Shown here: positions 11,112-24,761 of the stretch, one piece after another
Position numbering within the stretch: position 1 is the first letter of the stretch
How the letters are laid out: the number at the start of each line of letters is the position of its first letter
Source: Prinsepia uniflora
Taxonomy: Eukaryota; Streptophyta; Magnoliopsida; Rosales; Rosaceae
Reading direction: 5' to 3'
NCBI GenBank assembly: GCA_032719365.1
Contig: CM064872.1
Coordinates: forward strand, 55,790,891 to 55,854,890
Length of the DNA stretch: 64,000 nt
Notes under the pieces: generated by a model
Seen by the model: the letters and a program-made list of their open reading frames with translations, nothing else
What the model was told of the DNA's origin: nothing
Databases searched by the model: none
Program-made: the position numbers and the translations under genes

Positions 11112-14100
11112 GGAAAGGACCCGTCCCAACTGGACGTCGAAAACCGTGCTCGGTCCTGCTCCCGTCTGACAAGTCAACTAAGGGCCCGAAACTACCCTTC
11201 AGTGCTTGCCAGACAAGGGATGTTTGCGCTGATTTCTGCTGCTGCCACTGCCTCACGATCAGTCCCGAACGTCGTACCACGGTCTGGAGGGTCACAAAAC
11301 AGAAAAGGTGTGAGGGGACAAAAATAAAGTTTGATAAGTACATTTACCAAAACACATTCTTACCCTCCAGTTTTCACAAACTTGCATGCATATCGTAAAA
11401 CATGAGTAATAGTATGAAATCAATTCATGATATAAAGCATCAAAACTCGGCTCTCAGGCCAAAACATGTGAAAACATAATCACCTGGCCACAAAGACCAA
11501 AAACTCGTACTCAATACCAGTACGTCATCACAAACCACATCAATCAGCACTAATCACAAGGGCACAATAAATATATCAATCCAATCAATCCGCACTACTC
11601 ACAAGTGCACAAACTATCACAATCACATCTGCACTACTCACAAGTGCACAATCAACCATCAACTGCACTATTCACAAGTGCGGCACTACGCGCAGGCCAA
11701 TATCCAGCCACACTCTCGGGAACAGACACCTCTGGGCTCAACCCCCTCGGGCTCAGTCACCTCTGGGTGAACACATCCCCAGGCTCAGACCCATCCGAGT
11801 GGTACATCCAGGCTCAGTCTCATCCGAGAAGCTGACTACCATAGGATCAACTCCTGATCCTACAATCACATCCCCCCAAGCTCCGACGGTCTGGGTATTT
11901 CACAATCACAATGAAAACCATCTCGGGAATTACATCCCAAAATATTTCAATCAAATCTTGACTTCATACAAAGTCAAGATCATTCCCGACTGGGTCTCAA
12001 GCCCAAAATACCTTTTACACATAATTCTTTAAAATCACCTTTTTAAAATAATAAAATAATCCAGAAATCACCAATTAAGTCAAAATACCATTTTAGAAAT
12101 CTTTTAGACTTCGGCTCTAGCCCAAAACATCATTTCCACGTTCCTCGTAAAACGTGCCCGAAAGACTGATTAAAATAATCATAAAATCACAATAAATCAT
12201 TAATTTCACAAATTCACAAGTGACTCCAAATCCGAGTCAAAATCACTATTCACTTGGGTTCTCACGCCCAAAATATCATTTTCATGCAAATCCATGCGTT
12301 GCAACCTCCGTTGCCATTTTCACGTAAATCCACGAAATTGACCCTTGACTCATTCCCGAGTCACCACATCGTTTTTCAATCCATGACTCAATAATCCGAG
12401 TCCAAACATTATTTACAATCAATTTCAATCCCGGACTCACAAACCAAGTCCAAACATCATTTTCACCAAATTTCGTAATTTCTCGAAAATCGTGCCCAAA
12501 ATAATAATATAATAATCATAAAACCGAGAAATTACCGGATTGAAACGTCAAGCATGCCAAAGCATATAAAATCATATAATAAGGCATTTAAATCATATAT
12601 GCATGCATCGCGGTTAGAAAACAAAGTCCAATCACACACACCGTCCAAAACGGTCCGTTTCCGAGCTGCACGTTTTTCCGTAAATTCTGAAAATCACAAC
12701 TCCTGTCCAAAATCATTATAGAGGGTTACTAACATCTCAAAATACTTCATATAATTTTCCTCAATTTTTCTGAAATTTAAATACGTATTTTTAACGTAAA
12801 ACAAAACTTCGGATACGCGGAACATTATCGAAACAATATCTGATTTCCTCGAAACCAGCGTCAAAATGTTTGTTACAATGAGAGGATCAAAAGTCATGTT
12901 GACCTCACCTTGAAACTAGGCCGTACGAGCCCTTACGCGCCGCCGTGAGTGGCTGCGCGTGAAACCCACGCGACTGCTACAGTAACCATCGTCCTCACCC
13001 GTTTGTCTGATAAACGGGTCCCTTTTGCCCGCGAGACGACCCGGTTCAATGTCTGTCAATTCTACACCGTTTTCATCAATTGAACATTCAGTCAGCTTCA
13101 ATTCAAGTCTAATTAAAGTTCTGAAACATCAATTACATGAAACCCTACCTTAATCCTTCAAATCAAAGCTGATCATTCGAAGAACACCCGCACACTGTTC
13201 ATCATTCGAAGTCCTTCAATGTCACACGATTTCCTTCAATTGATGCAACCAGAAGCTTCAATGGACTCCGTTAAACACTTTCCCCAACTCAATTGCATCA
13301 ATCGAAGCCTCAAACTCCACGACTCAAGTTCGAACCTTGCTCCTGTTACCAGACCCAGTTCATAGCCAATTGGGCCTCAATTCTTCTCGTTTTTGATCTC
13401 AAACAACTCGTCACAACCTCAGGAAGCTAATTCCAATCTCCATTTCGATCCTCAAAGCTCACGGTTCAAAATCTGAATTCCCCCCCTTGAAATTCAAAAA
13501 TTCGAATTTCCAAATTCAAGCTCTCTCTCGATCCCTCGTGTTTCCTTGCTAATTTTATCTTAATACTCTCTCAATTCCTCACTCTCTAGTTCAGAAATGG
13601 AAGAGAAATGGTGGACAATTTCGAACTCCCCATTCTCTGCTTCTCAGTTGTGCACGGGTAAGAAAACACAAAGAGATTAATGGAAATTAAAGGATAATTA
13701 ATTAATTAAAAATAATAAAACATAATAATTAGGTCTCCCCAAAAACATGGATCCTGGTTTTATGCCTGAATTTAGGGGATGAGTGACACTTGTCACTCAT
13801 CCAAGTGTGTTCAGTCACTGGGTACTGTTCATATTAAAATATTATTTTAATCCCGGTTCGTTCAGTTAATCGAGTCCGTTCCCGTGACCATAACTTCGTC
13901 GTCGAATCTCCGATTTCGGCATGCCGCCTGTCGTTAGATTCGCATCGACGAGACCTACGTAACGGTTCTTGGCCCTCATCCATCGGACCTCTCGGTCAAA
14001 AAGTCAACATTTGGCCCCTAATATGCCAAATTACCAAAATACCCTTCAACTTCTGAACACCATAACTTTCACCTCGAATGTCGGAATCGAACATGCCACC

Positions 14101-14312
14101 TATCTATGAACTCGTGACGTCCCGAACTACGTCACAGTCATCGGTCAAAGTCTGTTTGACCGCCCGAACTAAAAGTCAACATTTTGCCCATGCTAGGGGC
14201 AAAACGGTCATTTTGCACGTTTCGTCCGATTTCACTCAACTAATCCCCGATTAGTCATTCTAAAGCATAATTAATTAATATTCAATCCCGATATTCGGGA
14301 CGGGTCATTACA
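11112..14312 (-). mobile_element. Solo LTR (3.2 kb) of a Ty3/gypsy-type element
   Basis: Read on the minus strand it starts TGTAATGACCCGTCCCGAAT at 14312, the same opening as the long LTRs at 18105 and 24762. It ends at 11112 and is flanked by GAACA duplications. The U3 hairpin module (about 13772-13797) and the GC-rich CGCG block (12935-12972) are present. Its 3' end reads CCTTTCC rather than the usual CA, so a few bases may be changed. No internal region or second LTR is present, which points to LTR-LTR recombination. All open frames inside are short. Confidence 0.8.
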
Positions 14313-14668
14313 GAACAAGTGTAAATCTAGCACAAAAAAGAAGTACAAATGATCCAAGGACTGCATATTAGCAATCACAAGCCCAACCACAAGCCCAACC
14401 CCAACCCTAACCTTAACCACACCTATAAACCCAATCACAAGCCCAACCCCATTTATCAAGTTCATCATAACCACCCCCGAATTCATCAACAACCTTGTCC
14501 CAACCACCTCCATTTGTGCCAGACTTGTCTCATATCACTAGAACTCCTCAACCACAAGCACAACCTTTACCAGTTCGTCCTTCATTGACTCAAGCATCTC
14601 CTCATAAGAAACTCATATTTAAATCTCCAGTAAAGAGGAAAAAGTATAATCTAGAATGTTGGGCTTAG
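14313..14668 (+). pseudogene. MULE pseudogene, 3' remainder beyond the solo LTR
   Basis: The sequence resumes at the duplicated GAACA and encodes a lysine-rich patch, then a Pro/Thr/Ser/Asn-rich low-complexity tail with stops, like the variable C-terminal tails of plant MULE transposases. No catalytic motif is present. It belongs to the copy starting at 8608; only position and composition support the link. Confidence 0.45.
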
Positions 14669-15374
14669 TTTAGTAACTGGGATTAGTTTTTGGGTGCATA
14701 CCTTAATTTGGTGTGTATGCTAGTTTAACGTATAGTTTTGTGTGTTTTTGTTGGGTGCATGCTGGTTTTGAATTTAAATACACCATGTACTTGCACCGTT
14801 GTCACACATTGCACCTGTACTAGCACTTTTGAGTTTAAATGCACCCTGTAACAGACTAATTAACCCACTTAAGCAAATTATACAATGCAATTGGATATAA
14901 TATAGTTCAATTGTTGTTCTTGTGTAATGAATTATGCATGCTTTCAATTTCAAGTTCTTCTCTTCTATTCCTTAAAAATTTACAGGAATAGGTCATTATA
15001 TATGTCAAACCTATACTTGCACTGTTGTCACAATGAGACTTTTGACACACTTTGCACCCGTATTAGCACGTTGTCGTTTCAATGCATCGTGTAATAAACT
15101 AATTGGCCTAATTATGATTTAATACGCCATTAAGAAATAACAATCGTACATTGCATTGCCACAACAATCCACAAATTACATGCCAAATTACATTTCCATT
15201 ACAACTTAAATGTTAGGATCTATTAAAAATTGGATTGTTAGGCAGTCCCCAATTATTTCAAACTTCAAACTTATTCAGAATCACCACAAGCCTCGTTATT
15301 ATTAGAGCAACCCATAGCTCCCTTGTCCAAGCTCTGCTCTTCTTTACCATTTTCCCATTTTCCTTAGCAACCTA
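14669..15374. repeat. Non-coding sequence with a diverged direct repeat
   Basis: A segment near 14790-14870 (TTGCACCGTTGTCACA, TGCACCTGTACTAGCAC, AGACTAATT) recurs at about 15018-15105 in altered form. It may be 3' untranslated sequence or the terminal region of the MULE. No gene is seen. Confidence 0.4.
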
Positions 15375-17170
15375 TGTAACGACACAAATTGAAAATTAGA
15401 GTCATTTTCGGGAATTCACAGGGAAAATGACGATTTTACCCTTGGTCTCGGAGGGGTCAGTTGGTCAACTTTTTCTCAAAATGTTTTTTGGGCATTTTCT
15501 TTTGACTGATTTATAGGTCTTGAGCTCACGAGTTTGTGGAAAAGTGACATGTAGAAATTAAAGTTTGTGAACGGAAGTTCTGGGTTTGAATTGGTAGGGG
15601 CATAATGGTAATTTTGGGAAAATTCTAGGGTATAAAAGGGTGGGGTTTCCCTCTCCTCACACAATTGGCTAGTTTAGGTATCTCCCTTTCTCTTTCTTCC
15701 CATGCAATCACTACATACCCTCTTCATAGGTGACCCATTTTGGGGTCAAATCGGATGAACCCAAGGCCAAAGATGGCTTCCTCGTGGCAGTACGAGTCGA
15801 ATGGTAGCAGTTTGAGGGTGAGATGATGGCTGGACATTATGGGTTATCAACGAGAAGGTTGTTGAGATCCATGTGTGGAATGTAGTTTTTGGTGGAGTTT
15901 GGGGAAAACTTGAAAAAACTTAAAGGTCGATCCAAAGTGGCAGTTTCCAATTAGTCTCTAGCGAACTGGGCGGCGACGCCAACGATGGCACCAATAGTCT
16001 TCTCCGGTGGGATGGTGATATCGACATGACGTCAGCATGATGTCAGGTGCGACGGTAGTGGCATGTGGCAGGGCGTGACAGGGACACATGTTAGGGGTAT
16101 TGGGTTGTCTGGTGCCCATTTTACTGCCACGTGGTAGAGCGTGATATGGACACGTGTCATGGGTGTCAGGTTGTCAAGGACACATGGCTGCCACATCAAC
16201 GCCATGTGGTAGAGGGTGTCAAGTTGTCAATGCCACGTCAGTATTGAGTCAGCATGCGTGTAGCACTGTAAATGCCTTTGGGCACGCTTACATAGACTAT
16301 AGTAGTGCATGCAGGTGCATAGGAAGGCTGCTAGCCTTCTGCTGGTGGGTCGGGGTGCGTGGGGCCATTCTACGACCTATGACATCGTGTACTTGAAGGT
16401 TTTCAACCTTTCAGATCCATTTTTGGTATATTTGGGGCCTTTGAGGGCTATTTAGAGTCATTTTGGGGAAAATTCCAAATCTATTACCTTGTTAGGGGCG
16501 GTTTTCAGGCCGAGGGTCAGAAAAGTCTAAGTAGCAGTGTATTTCTAGGCCTTTCAGGCCGAGAGTCATTTTGGGGAGAATTCCAAATCTGTTACCTTTG
16601 TTAGGGTGTTTAGAGAATAGTTGGTATATTTTGGCTCACGATACTTCGGAATGAGTATAAACTACCACCGAGTTCAGACTGTACAAGGTATAATCAGAGG
16701 TACTCTCTAGATGAGTTGAGATAACAGATTAGGACTCTAGATGAGTTAGGATTGTAGATTAGGTCTCAGGTTGAGTCAAGGTACTGAAAGGGGACTCTAA
16801 TATGAGTTGAGTTTTCGTTAAGGGACGGGTCGAGGCAGTGGAGTAATGGGTTGCCGACTAGGTATGACTATTAGATGAGGGTGTTCTCGTTGGTTGAGTT
16901 AATTTATTACCATAAGTTGAGATCAGGGTTAGGATGAGTATCAAACTAGGTTTAGCTCGCTTCCAAGGTTAGTGGGTGGTGTGGGCAGTGACCGCTGGAA
17001 AGCGACTGTTGTTGGTTTTATCCATTCTCTAATGTTTTTTGGTTTCGGAGCTAAGTTTTAGGGTTCTTTTGGAACTTCACTTAGGGTGTATATGGGAGTA
17101 GGATAGGAAACAGATTTCGAGGTATTTTATAGGGTGGATCCTTTTAACCCAGATATAATTTCCTTACAGC
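15375..17170 (+). mobile_element. Putative LTR of a Ty3/gypsy-type element
   Basis: It opens with TGTAACGACAC, like other LTRs here, and has ACGT-type boxes (GACACGTGTC, GCCACGTGG, TGACGTCA) also seen in the terminal LTRs. A strong TATA box lies 257 bp in. The 3' edge is uncertain, best at CTTACA near 17172. No primer-binding site follows and the flanks show no 5-bp duplication. It may be an old solo LTR. Confidence 0.45.
15631..15640 (+). promoter_or_regulatory. TATA box TATAAAAGGG of the LTR promoter
   Basis: TATAAAAGGG is followed about 30 bp later by a pyrimidine-rich TCTCCTCACACA stretch suitable for transcription start. The distance from the LTR start fits a U3/R boundary. Confidence 0.5.
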
Positions 17171-17404
17171 GATGACACATTTCTAGATTGAACCATTCTA
17201 AAAACCCATAATTGCTTCCCTCCATTTAAACATACCCCATAGCAAAAATTTACCCAATATTATTAAATCAATGTCAACAATCCTATAAATTGAAGTAAAA
17301 TTGAATATCATTCAACTAAAATTGAAGCCCTAAACCTAAATAAAATTCCAGAGCTACCATATGAAGAAATTTGAAGTCAAATTGAATCCCTAAACCCTAA
17401 AATC

Positions 17405-18104
17405 TACCATCCACCGTCAATTCAACATTCAATGAAAAATTATGAATTTTCATTGCCCCATAACATGGACACACTTGGAATCTCCTACTAGGATGTCTAT
17501 CAGTCTTGGAAGTCTTGATTTTGAAATTATTCCAGCAATAGTAACTTTTCACTTAAAGTTCGTTCATCTCTTCTTCTTTGACGAGGAAGGGGAAAAATGG
17601 CAGGACCCACTCCTAAACCACTTTGATATTCGTGCTTGGTCCTGCTCTAGTTTAATAAAATGAACTAAATACCGAAACTATCCTTATCACATTTAGACAA
17701 GGTAACCTCAAACTGGCCTCCTACTTATGCATTCGCTGCTCGTTCAGCCCCGATCCTCGTGCAACACTCTAGAGGGTCATCAAAAATACGAAAAATGTGT
17801 GAGTAGAAAAAAAAATTAAAAAAAATACATTATTGAGAAAAACAATATCTACCATCCAGTTTCTAAAACATGCATGCATAGGATAATACATAAATAAACG
17901 AACTTGAAATCAGTCAAACACATCAAATCAATCAAGCCAATATCCATAAGTCAAACCAACCAACCAATACCAACAATTCAACCAACCAATCCTCGATAAC
18001 CAAACTGCATAAGCAACCTTGAAAATTGCATTAAGCACCGTCTGTGTCAAGGCTAGGAACGGCACGTAGTACCATCCAGACGGTAATAGTATCTTCGGGA
18101 ACTG
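17405..18104 (-). mobile_element. Duplicated 3' part of an older LTR plus flank (copy 1)
   Basis: Bases 17405-17600 match the flank at 27741-27926, and 17601-18104 match the LTR start at 27927-28400. This is the first copy of a tandem direct duplication; its last ~60 bp (27680-27740) were pushed away when the 9.6-kb element inserted at 18104/18105. Bases 17175-17404 before it are AT-rich with two CCCTAAA telobox-like units (17391-17405) and no gene. Confidence 0.65.
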
Positions 18105-20933
18105 TGTAACGATCCGTCCCAAATATCGGGATTAAGTATTAATTAATTATGGATTTAGAATGACTAATCTGGGATTAGTTGAGAGAATTCGGATGGACGG
18201 CGTAAAATGACCGTTTTGCCCTTAGATTTGGGCAAAATTTGACTTTTGACTCGAGGAGTCAAACGTACGAGGACCGATGACCGTGACGTAGATTAGGACA
18301 TCACGAGTTCGTAGACAGGAGGCACGTCGAAATCAGACATCGAACGGGGAAGTTATGGTCAAGGGAGCGGAATCGACTAAACTTACGTTCCGAGATTAGA
18401 TTAAAATAGTAATAAAATACTGAGGGACTGATGAGTGACAAGTGGAACCTTGGATAAGTGACAAGTGGAACCTTGGATAAGTGACAAGTGTCACTCATCC
18501 CATGGCCCAATTTTCACAAAAAGGGGATCTTGTCCCATTGGCTATTTTTATATATTTTTTTATTCATTCTCCCAGCCGTTTATCTCTCCAAATCTTTTTA
18601 TCCTCAACACTCATTCCATCTTTATTCCTCTCAGTTGATCATCATCATCTTCATCATCGAACACCCTCACCATTTTCTACTAAATTGTAAACCCAAATTC
18701 CTCACAAACAACCCCAAATCCTAATCTAACTTCCCTGGACTATGAACGAAAGTTGATGAGTAAGGTGAATCGATCACGGTGGTACCAACGGTGTTGACCG
18801 TCATGCATGGTGGCCTGGTTTGGAGTCAAGGAACTGAATGCCCTATTTTTGGAATTCAAAAATGGAGAGGCGTGAAGTAAGGGTTATCGATCTTTTCTGT
18901 GTTTTGAAGGTTACTCCTGAGGTCGAGACGACCGTGACGGTGGCCACGGCGGTGCCCACGGCGGCGAGAGAGGTAAGAACGCGGGAGGCCTCTGTTTGCA
19001 TTCAAAAATGGCAGATTGTGATCTATGTATTGCTGATCAATTTGGATGCTAGGATGAAGTTTTGGAGGTCGAAAGGGAAAGGCACGGTTGGACGTGGCCA
19101 GGATCGTGTGAACACGACGGTGGAAGGTTGGTCGTATGTTCATCGATTAGGAAGGTGAGATCTATACTTGGTTTTCATGTTTTGAATTCAAAAATCAATT
19201 AGGAATGATTAGATGAAGATATAGGATTAAAAATGGTTGAAAACAGAGTCGAAATGAGTGAGATAGGGTGTCGAACCGGTCACGCCGGTCCAGTTGGACT
19301 GGATTTGCAGGGCCGAACCGGATCGGGTTCAACCAGAGGTTGAAGATGACAGGTGCAGGAGCGTGGGGGTGCGTGGGGGACTTTTTGCGGAAGTGTTCAA
19401 CATTTGAAATCATCCTTTCGATGTAATGAACATTTGGGATTGGTTTCGTGTCGATCAGACATCGTTTCGATATAGTTCGAGATGTCTGAAGGTTTAGGAT
19501 CGAGTTTAATTACGTTTAAAAATTCAGAAAAATTACGCGGCTTTAATGAGAGGTTAATAAAGTAGTTAGTAACCCTCTAGTATGGTTTCGAAGCCCCAGT
19601 GATAGTGGTGTGGCTCAGAATAGCGTATGGCACGCGTATCGAGGCGGTAGCGTAGGGCGGTATGTGAGTGGACAATGTTTTCTAAACTATGATGCATGCA
19701 TAACTATTTTATATGTTATACATATGTGATTTCTATAGTGATGATTGTGGCATTGGTGATTTACATGGTTGCACGTATTTCGAGGTAATCTTGTATTTGC
19801 ACGTATTTCGATGTTACGATTTTATATTGTGGTTATACGTGATTGTGGTTTTGAATAATGGTTCAATGGTATGGTTTTGGATTTGGAAATATGGAATCGG
19901 ACTTGAGACCCATTTGTTTTGGAAACCCTCGGACTTGGAGTCCATTTGAGTACTGTATCGGGCTGGGGGCTCAGTTGGTTGCATGATTGGGCTCAAGGCC
20001 CAGTTGGTTATGAAATTGGGCACAAGGCCCAGTGGTGTTTTATCAATGTGATTTCGGGTCTGGGACCCTATATTTCATAAACGTGATTTCGGATCGGGGA
20101 CCCTAAATGGTTTTGGAACTATGGATTTGTGATGTTTTATGGAAATTCCGGGCAAGGCCCTTTGAGATGTTTTGAAATGGCTTTGTAAAACTGTTTTCCA
20201 TATACCATCTTGATACAAGGATCTATGGATGGTCTCCTCCAGGTGTCTGGGACACTGGGAAAGTCACAATGCATTGCCTGTGAGGGGTCATTATACGGAG
20301 CGACCGGACCGTATAGTGACTCAGGAGCAAGATTGCTATGATTAGACATCTGGGATGTCAGAGATATTGACCCGGAGAGACCCCGTGCATCACGCGTTTC
20401 TTTTACCGTGAGATATGATGTCTGGGACGTCAAGCGTCTGGGATACCGAGTATAGTTATGTCCTAAATATGGATTATTGGATTTATAAAATGGTATTTCG
20501 GTGTTTATGGATTTGGGCAGTGGCCCACTTGGTTCTGGATTTACAGATTTTGGTTTTCTACTGTTTTGGGTTGAGTTCCCACATATGTTTGGTTTTACGG
20601 TTTTTGGGCTAAGGCTCTAATGGTTTATTTAAGTAAATTTCGATGCATGCATACTTTTAGTGAAGGGCATAAATGTATCTTTATGAAATGTGTTTTATGA
20701 ACTTATTGATTTTCGTCCACTCATAGTTTTTAATAGTTTTAATGCCCTTCAGGTTGTTCACGGATACGGGCTGTAGCAGAGACCGAGACATCGCACTCCT
20801 CCACAGATCCTGGCACGCTCTGGGAGCCCCGTATGGGCCGAGGTATGAATTATCCCTTGTCTGAAAATTCGTGTCAGGCGGGAGCATGACACATCCCGCG
20901 TTAATCCCGAGGGGATTGGGATTGGTCGTGTCA
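18105..20933 (+). repeat. 5' LTR of the LARD-like element
   Basis: It starts TGTAACGATCCGTCCCAAAT and ends GGTCGTGTCA, two bases before the primer-binding site. A direct repeat of AGTGACAAGTGGAACCTTGG (about 18433-18480) precedes the U3 hairpin, and a CATTGGCTATTTTTATATA promoter-like stretch lies at about 18536-18555. The modular order matches the 3' LTR, with many small differences, so the insertion is not recent. Confidence 0.8.
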
Positions 20934-20935
20934 AG

Positions 20936-20947
20936 TGGTATCAGAGC
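20936..20947 (+). other. Primer-binding site for initiator Met tRNA
   Basis: TGGTATCAGAGC lies two bases after the 5' LTR and is complementary to the 3' end of plant initiator methionine tRNA. It fixes the element's orientation as plus. Confidence 0.9.
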
Positions 20948-23900
20948 GAGGTTGTCGCTATTCGAGCAAACTGTGTAGTTCTTGTGGTACGCGCAGGTCG
21001 AGGATGTGATGTCTCTACGTGGCCAGCTCGTTATCAACCTGATAGTTAAGATGCCAGTTTGATAGTTAGTGGGAAGGAATTAAGGATAGAGTGTGATTGG
21101 CCTGATACGCCATGCGTTAGTGTGATTCGACCCATGTGGGGTTGTATGTGACAAACTAGTAATGTGGGACCGTTGGTTCGATCATGTGATGTTAGATTTT
21201 TATGCTGCTAGGAGCAGCTGGGTTCGGGGAACCCCAGATGGTAGGATTGGATTGACGTTCATACGATGTTAGGACCTCAGGGTCGGTCAAATTGTTGATT
21301 ATACTGCAGAGGAACCCTAGGGTGTGATTGTGGAACCCTAGATTATGATGGATGGTCTGAAAAGAGCGAACCTTAGTTGTGATTAATGAACTAGAATTGT
21401 GAGTCCGTAGTTGTTGTAGATTGGATGACTTTCCGAAGTCGAGGTAGTCAGTTGGGTCGAACCCCAAATTGTGACTGATGGATTGAAAATTGTGCTACAG
21501 AGAGCGGCTGAGGTCGTGGATGACCAAGTGGACGACTCTAGTGAGTCTAGTCGAAACTATGGAGATTGGTTGGCCTGACACGAAGTGAGATGATGGGATT
21601 CGATCCACGAGTACAGTTATGAGATAATATATGGAATCCCGAGTTGGACCGAATAAGAGTGTGATGTGTGGATGCGGATCTCAATAACGATGACCGTTGG
21701 TTAACAACCGTGTGGAGATGGCTGGCCATCGAGGGTGATTGATGTAATTGTGGTTGTTGAAAAATTGGGGACGTTTAGGAAGCGTTCATTATCTTGCTGT
21801 GGTTTGTCAGGGTGGTGGTATCCATAGTTGTGGGGTACGAGAGAGGCAGAATTCCTTTAACTTGAGCGGAGGTACGAGGTTGTTGCTTGGTATGAGTAAC
21901 AACTCAGAATTTCTGATTCGCACACTGCGTGCCGGTGATTGTGATGGCGATGAGCCACGAGTTGGGATGTGACTCCGTCGTGATGGGCATACGCTCGGTA
22001 TCTGAGATTCGACAGTGGGTGAGTGATGGACTGGATGGGATCCAACAGGGATTTGGATATGTTGGGTTAAGCCCCAACAGGTATGAGATGACTAAGTGAT
22101 GAATGGATGAAAGGGTACAATTGAGACACGAGGAGTTTTGGATGATGCAAAGGACGTCATGGAAATTAATGGATTCAGGGAGTTATCGTCAACTCTGAAA
22201 CTTGAGTGGTTGTGTGTTTCTAGTCTCACGAGGAAGTGCTAAGAATTTATTGGAATTGGAAGATGCCGAAGAGAATCAATGGTAGTGTTGATGTGAAATT
22301 TTGTGATTGTGAATAACATGGAAATCCGAGAGTTGAGCCTATAAAGGTTGAGATGTGAGAACAAGATATTAAGGAATTACATCTTTTTGGATGTGCATAA
22401 ACGGTTATAAACGAACAGAAGGTCTGGGTGATAGATTGGTTGCGGACACGTGGTTGTCCGAGTGAGTTGAGGATTTGGGAAGTCCAGTGGTACTTGACAT
22501 CTAGTTGGAAGCATATTTATTTCCAACATGGTTGGAACTTCATAATCAAGAGAAGTGGTGATTGAGACGGTGAGAAGGGTGTTTGATTCCGAATTGAGGA
22601 TGGATGTCGAGAATTTGTCAACATATATTATTGGTTGGTGAAGGTGAACTTGTCATTTTCTGCCCTGTAACCGATGATGTTGGGTGTCACCGATAAGGTG
22701 ATCGTGTATTGGTTGGTGGACTCGGGATTTGTTTTGGGGTCATCAGGAGGAGTTGGGTATTTCAAAGTTAGGTGAACGTGATTTCTCATTTCCTACTTGG
22801 TGGCAGACGATGTTGGGTTACATGGTGTGGTGGGTGCAGTGAGATTGTGTTTGCAATCACGTAGGATGAATTTTGATGTCATCGTCTTGGATCATCTTTG
22901 ATTTTCCTTTGGTGGGATGACAAGGATCGATATGAGGTAAGTGGAGAGGACCCACAGTCTAGACGTGTTCCGTCATTGATTGATCGGTTTAGATGTGAGA
23001 ATGGTTGAGAAGCGATGTGATAGTATACGGATTCAAAGAGAGTGTAATACCTTATAACTTGAAATCTGGTAGTTAGCTGAGTGAGAACATGGGTGGATCG
23101 TGATGTCGTGTCGTGCTGGCAGACTCCGTCTTGCTGATTATGCTAAGTTAGGAGCAGAGGAGAATCTTATGGTGAGACGGTTGAGGAATCTTGTGGTTTA
23201 GTTGGTGAGATGACAAGACAGAGGTTGGATATGTGTGTGTGTGGTAGGTGGAGAGTTTATTGCTCTATCTTGGATATTTGGATAAGGGAATGTTAGGTCG
23301 ACTTCTTTTCGAAGTTAATCCGGTATGAGATGGTAGTTGAGTGATTTGAGGTGTGTACGATTTGTCTCGGATATTTAACTATGGGGATGATGGGATTGGC
23401 TTCCTTTCGAAGTCAATCAAATATGGTATGGTAATCGAATGAGCAGGTAACCGATAGGTTAGGAGTAGGTGCGTCTTGAGAGACGTGGGTGAGATTGGAT
23501 GCTCATTTATAATGAATGGGTACGCTTTGGTGGGCGTGATTCGGATTGGTAAGTGTTGGATTACGTGATTAGGAGTAGATGTTATGATGCTGGTCAGGTG
23601 ACCATGGGACTCGTGTTGGATGATGAGTTGGAGTATTGGATATGTCTAGTACTGGACTGGACAGGTGGACTCCAGAATTGAAGCGTGATTAGCTACGAGC
23701 TATGTAGTAGGTTGGTTGGTGGATGGATGTATGTACTGGGTACGTTGTGCGAGGATCGATACTGGACAGGCCTGAGTGATGCTTGGTGACGGTATATAGG
23801 ATGTATTAGTGGTATGTGGATGAACGTGTTGGTAGTCGGCTTAGTTCCGTTGTCATTAGATTGGTTGAGAACGTGAACTGGACATTGGATACTATGCGCT

Positions 23901-24740
23901 GGGCTAGAGTGATTTTGATGGATTCAGTGATTGTATGAGCAGGTGCTCAGAGCCGTGGATGGCTAGTGGAACCCAAGATTTGAGATATGTATCACTGCTG
24001 GGCAGGTATTCAATGAGGTCCAATTACACACAGGTCGAGTGAGATGTTGGTATACGTATACTCAGGTTGAGTGAGTTGTTGGTTAGTATAAGCATGGGTT
24101 GTTTTACGTGAGGCGACTACTCTGTGACGCTAACAAATGGCAGCATGGAGTTATGAGGAAATTTTGGTACGAGATACCTTGGTGCAACTCTAGAGTGAGT
24201 CAGGGAGTGTCGGTGACTCGAACTGTGATCATGGAGCCGTGAGTGCTAGCTAAGTACGACGTTATGGGACGTGTGATGTTAACGTGGTAAAATTCAGGAA
24301 AGGTGGAGAAATTGTGAGATTTGATAACTCTCGGTGTGGGAGAGATGTCAGATGGATTTGCGACTAGCAAGTGGTGACCATTTGGCTGGATGTGTCAGCG
24401 TGGATTGATGAGTGAGATTTGGCGACTCCCAGTGGGAGCAGATGTCAGGGTGAATTGGTGATTGAAAAGGAACCGTCACGTTGAATGTGTGAACTAAATA
24501 TGTCAGCGTAATGGTAGAATTTTCGGGTGGTATCAACTCGGGATATGTGATTAATTTCACTCAACGTGGTCGAGTGTAGACGATGCGACGTGAGTGTTAG
24601 TGGAACGTCTGGGTGCAGATAAGTATTATGCTGGTTAGTAGGTGTAGACGTATGCATGGGATGTTAAACCTGACGGTGAGACTGAGCTTGATTTTCCACA
24701 ATGTGGATGTGGAACTGGGTAAGTTGGAATTTCGAGGACG
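20948..24740 (+). other. Non-coding internal domain of the LARD-like element
   Basis: About 3.8 kb, G/T-rich on the plus strand, with stops in every frame. Phrases such as TTGGGTCGAACCCC and GAACCCTAG recur at 21220-21480. I could not recover zinc-knuckle, protease, RT or integrase motifs by eye. Either it decayed beyond recognition or it never coded for them; the intact priming signals favour the second. Confidence 0.6.
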
Positions 24741-24761
24741 AAATTTGTTAAGGGGGAAGGT
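24741..24761 (+). other. Polypurine tract before the 3' LTR
   Basis: AAGGGGGAAGG directly precedes the 3' LTR, after TTTCGAGGACGAAATTTG, a phrase common at the 3' end of plant gypsy elements. This is the expected plus-strand priming site. Confidence 0.8.

Noticed and set aside
17391..17405. Interstitial telomere repeat
   Set aside because: Only two CCCTAAA units; more like a telobox motif or chance than telomeric DNA.
18838..19158. Protein-coding frame in the 5' LTR, with a similar one at 25496-25723
   Set aside because: It lies inside a repeated LTR; the two copies differ by frame-breaking changes and no domain is seen.
20937..24760. Small frames of 60-90 codons in the LARD-like internal region
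   Set aside because: Short, on both strands, no motifs; expected by chance in 3.8 kb.
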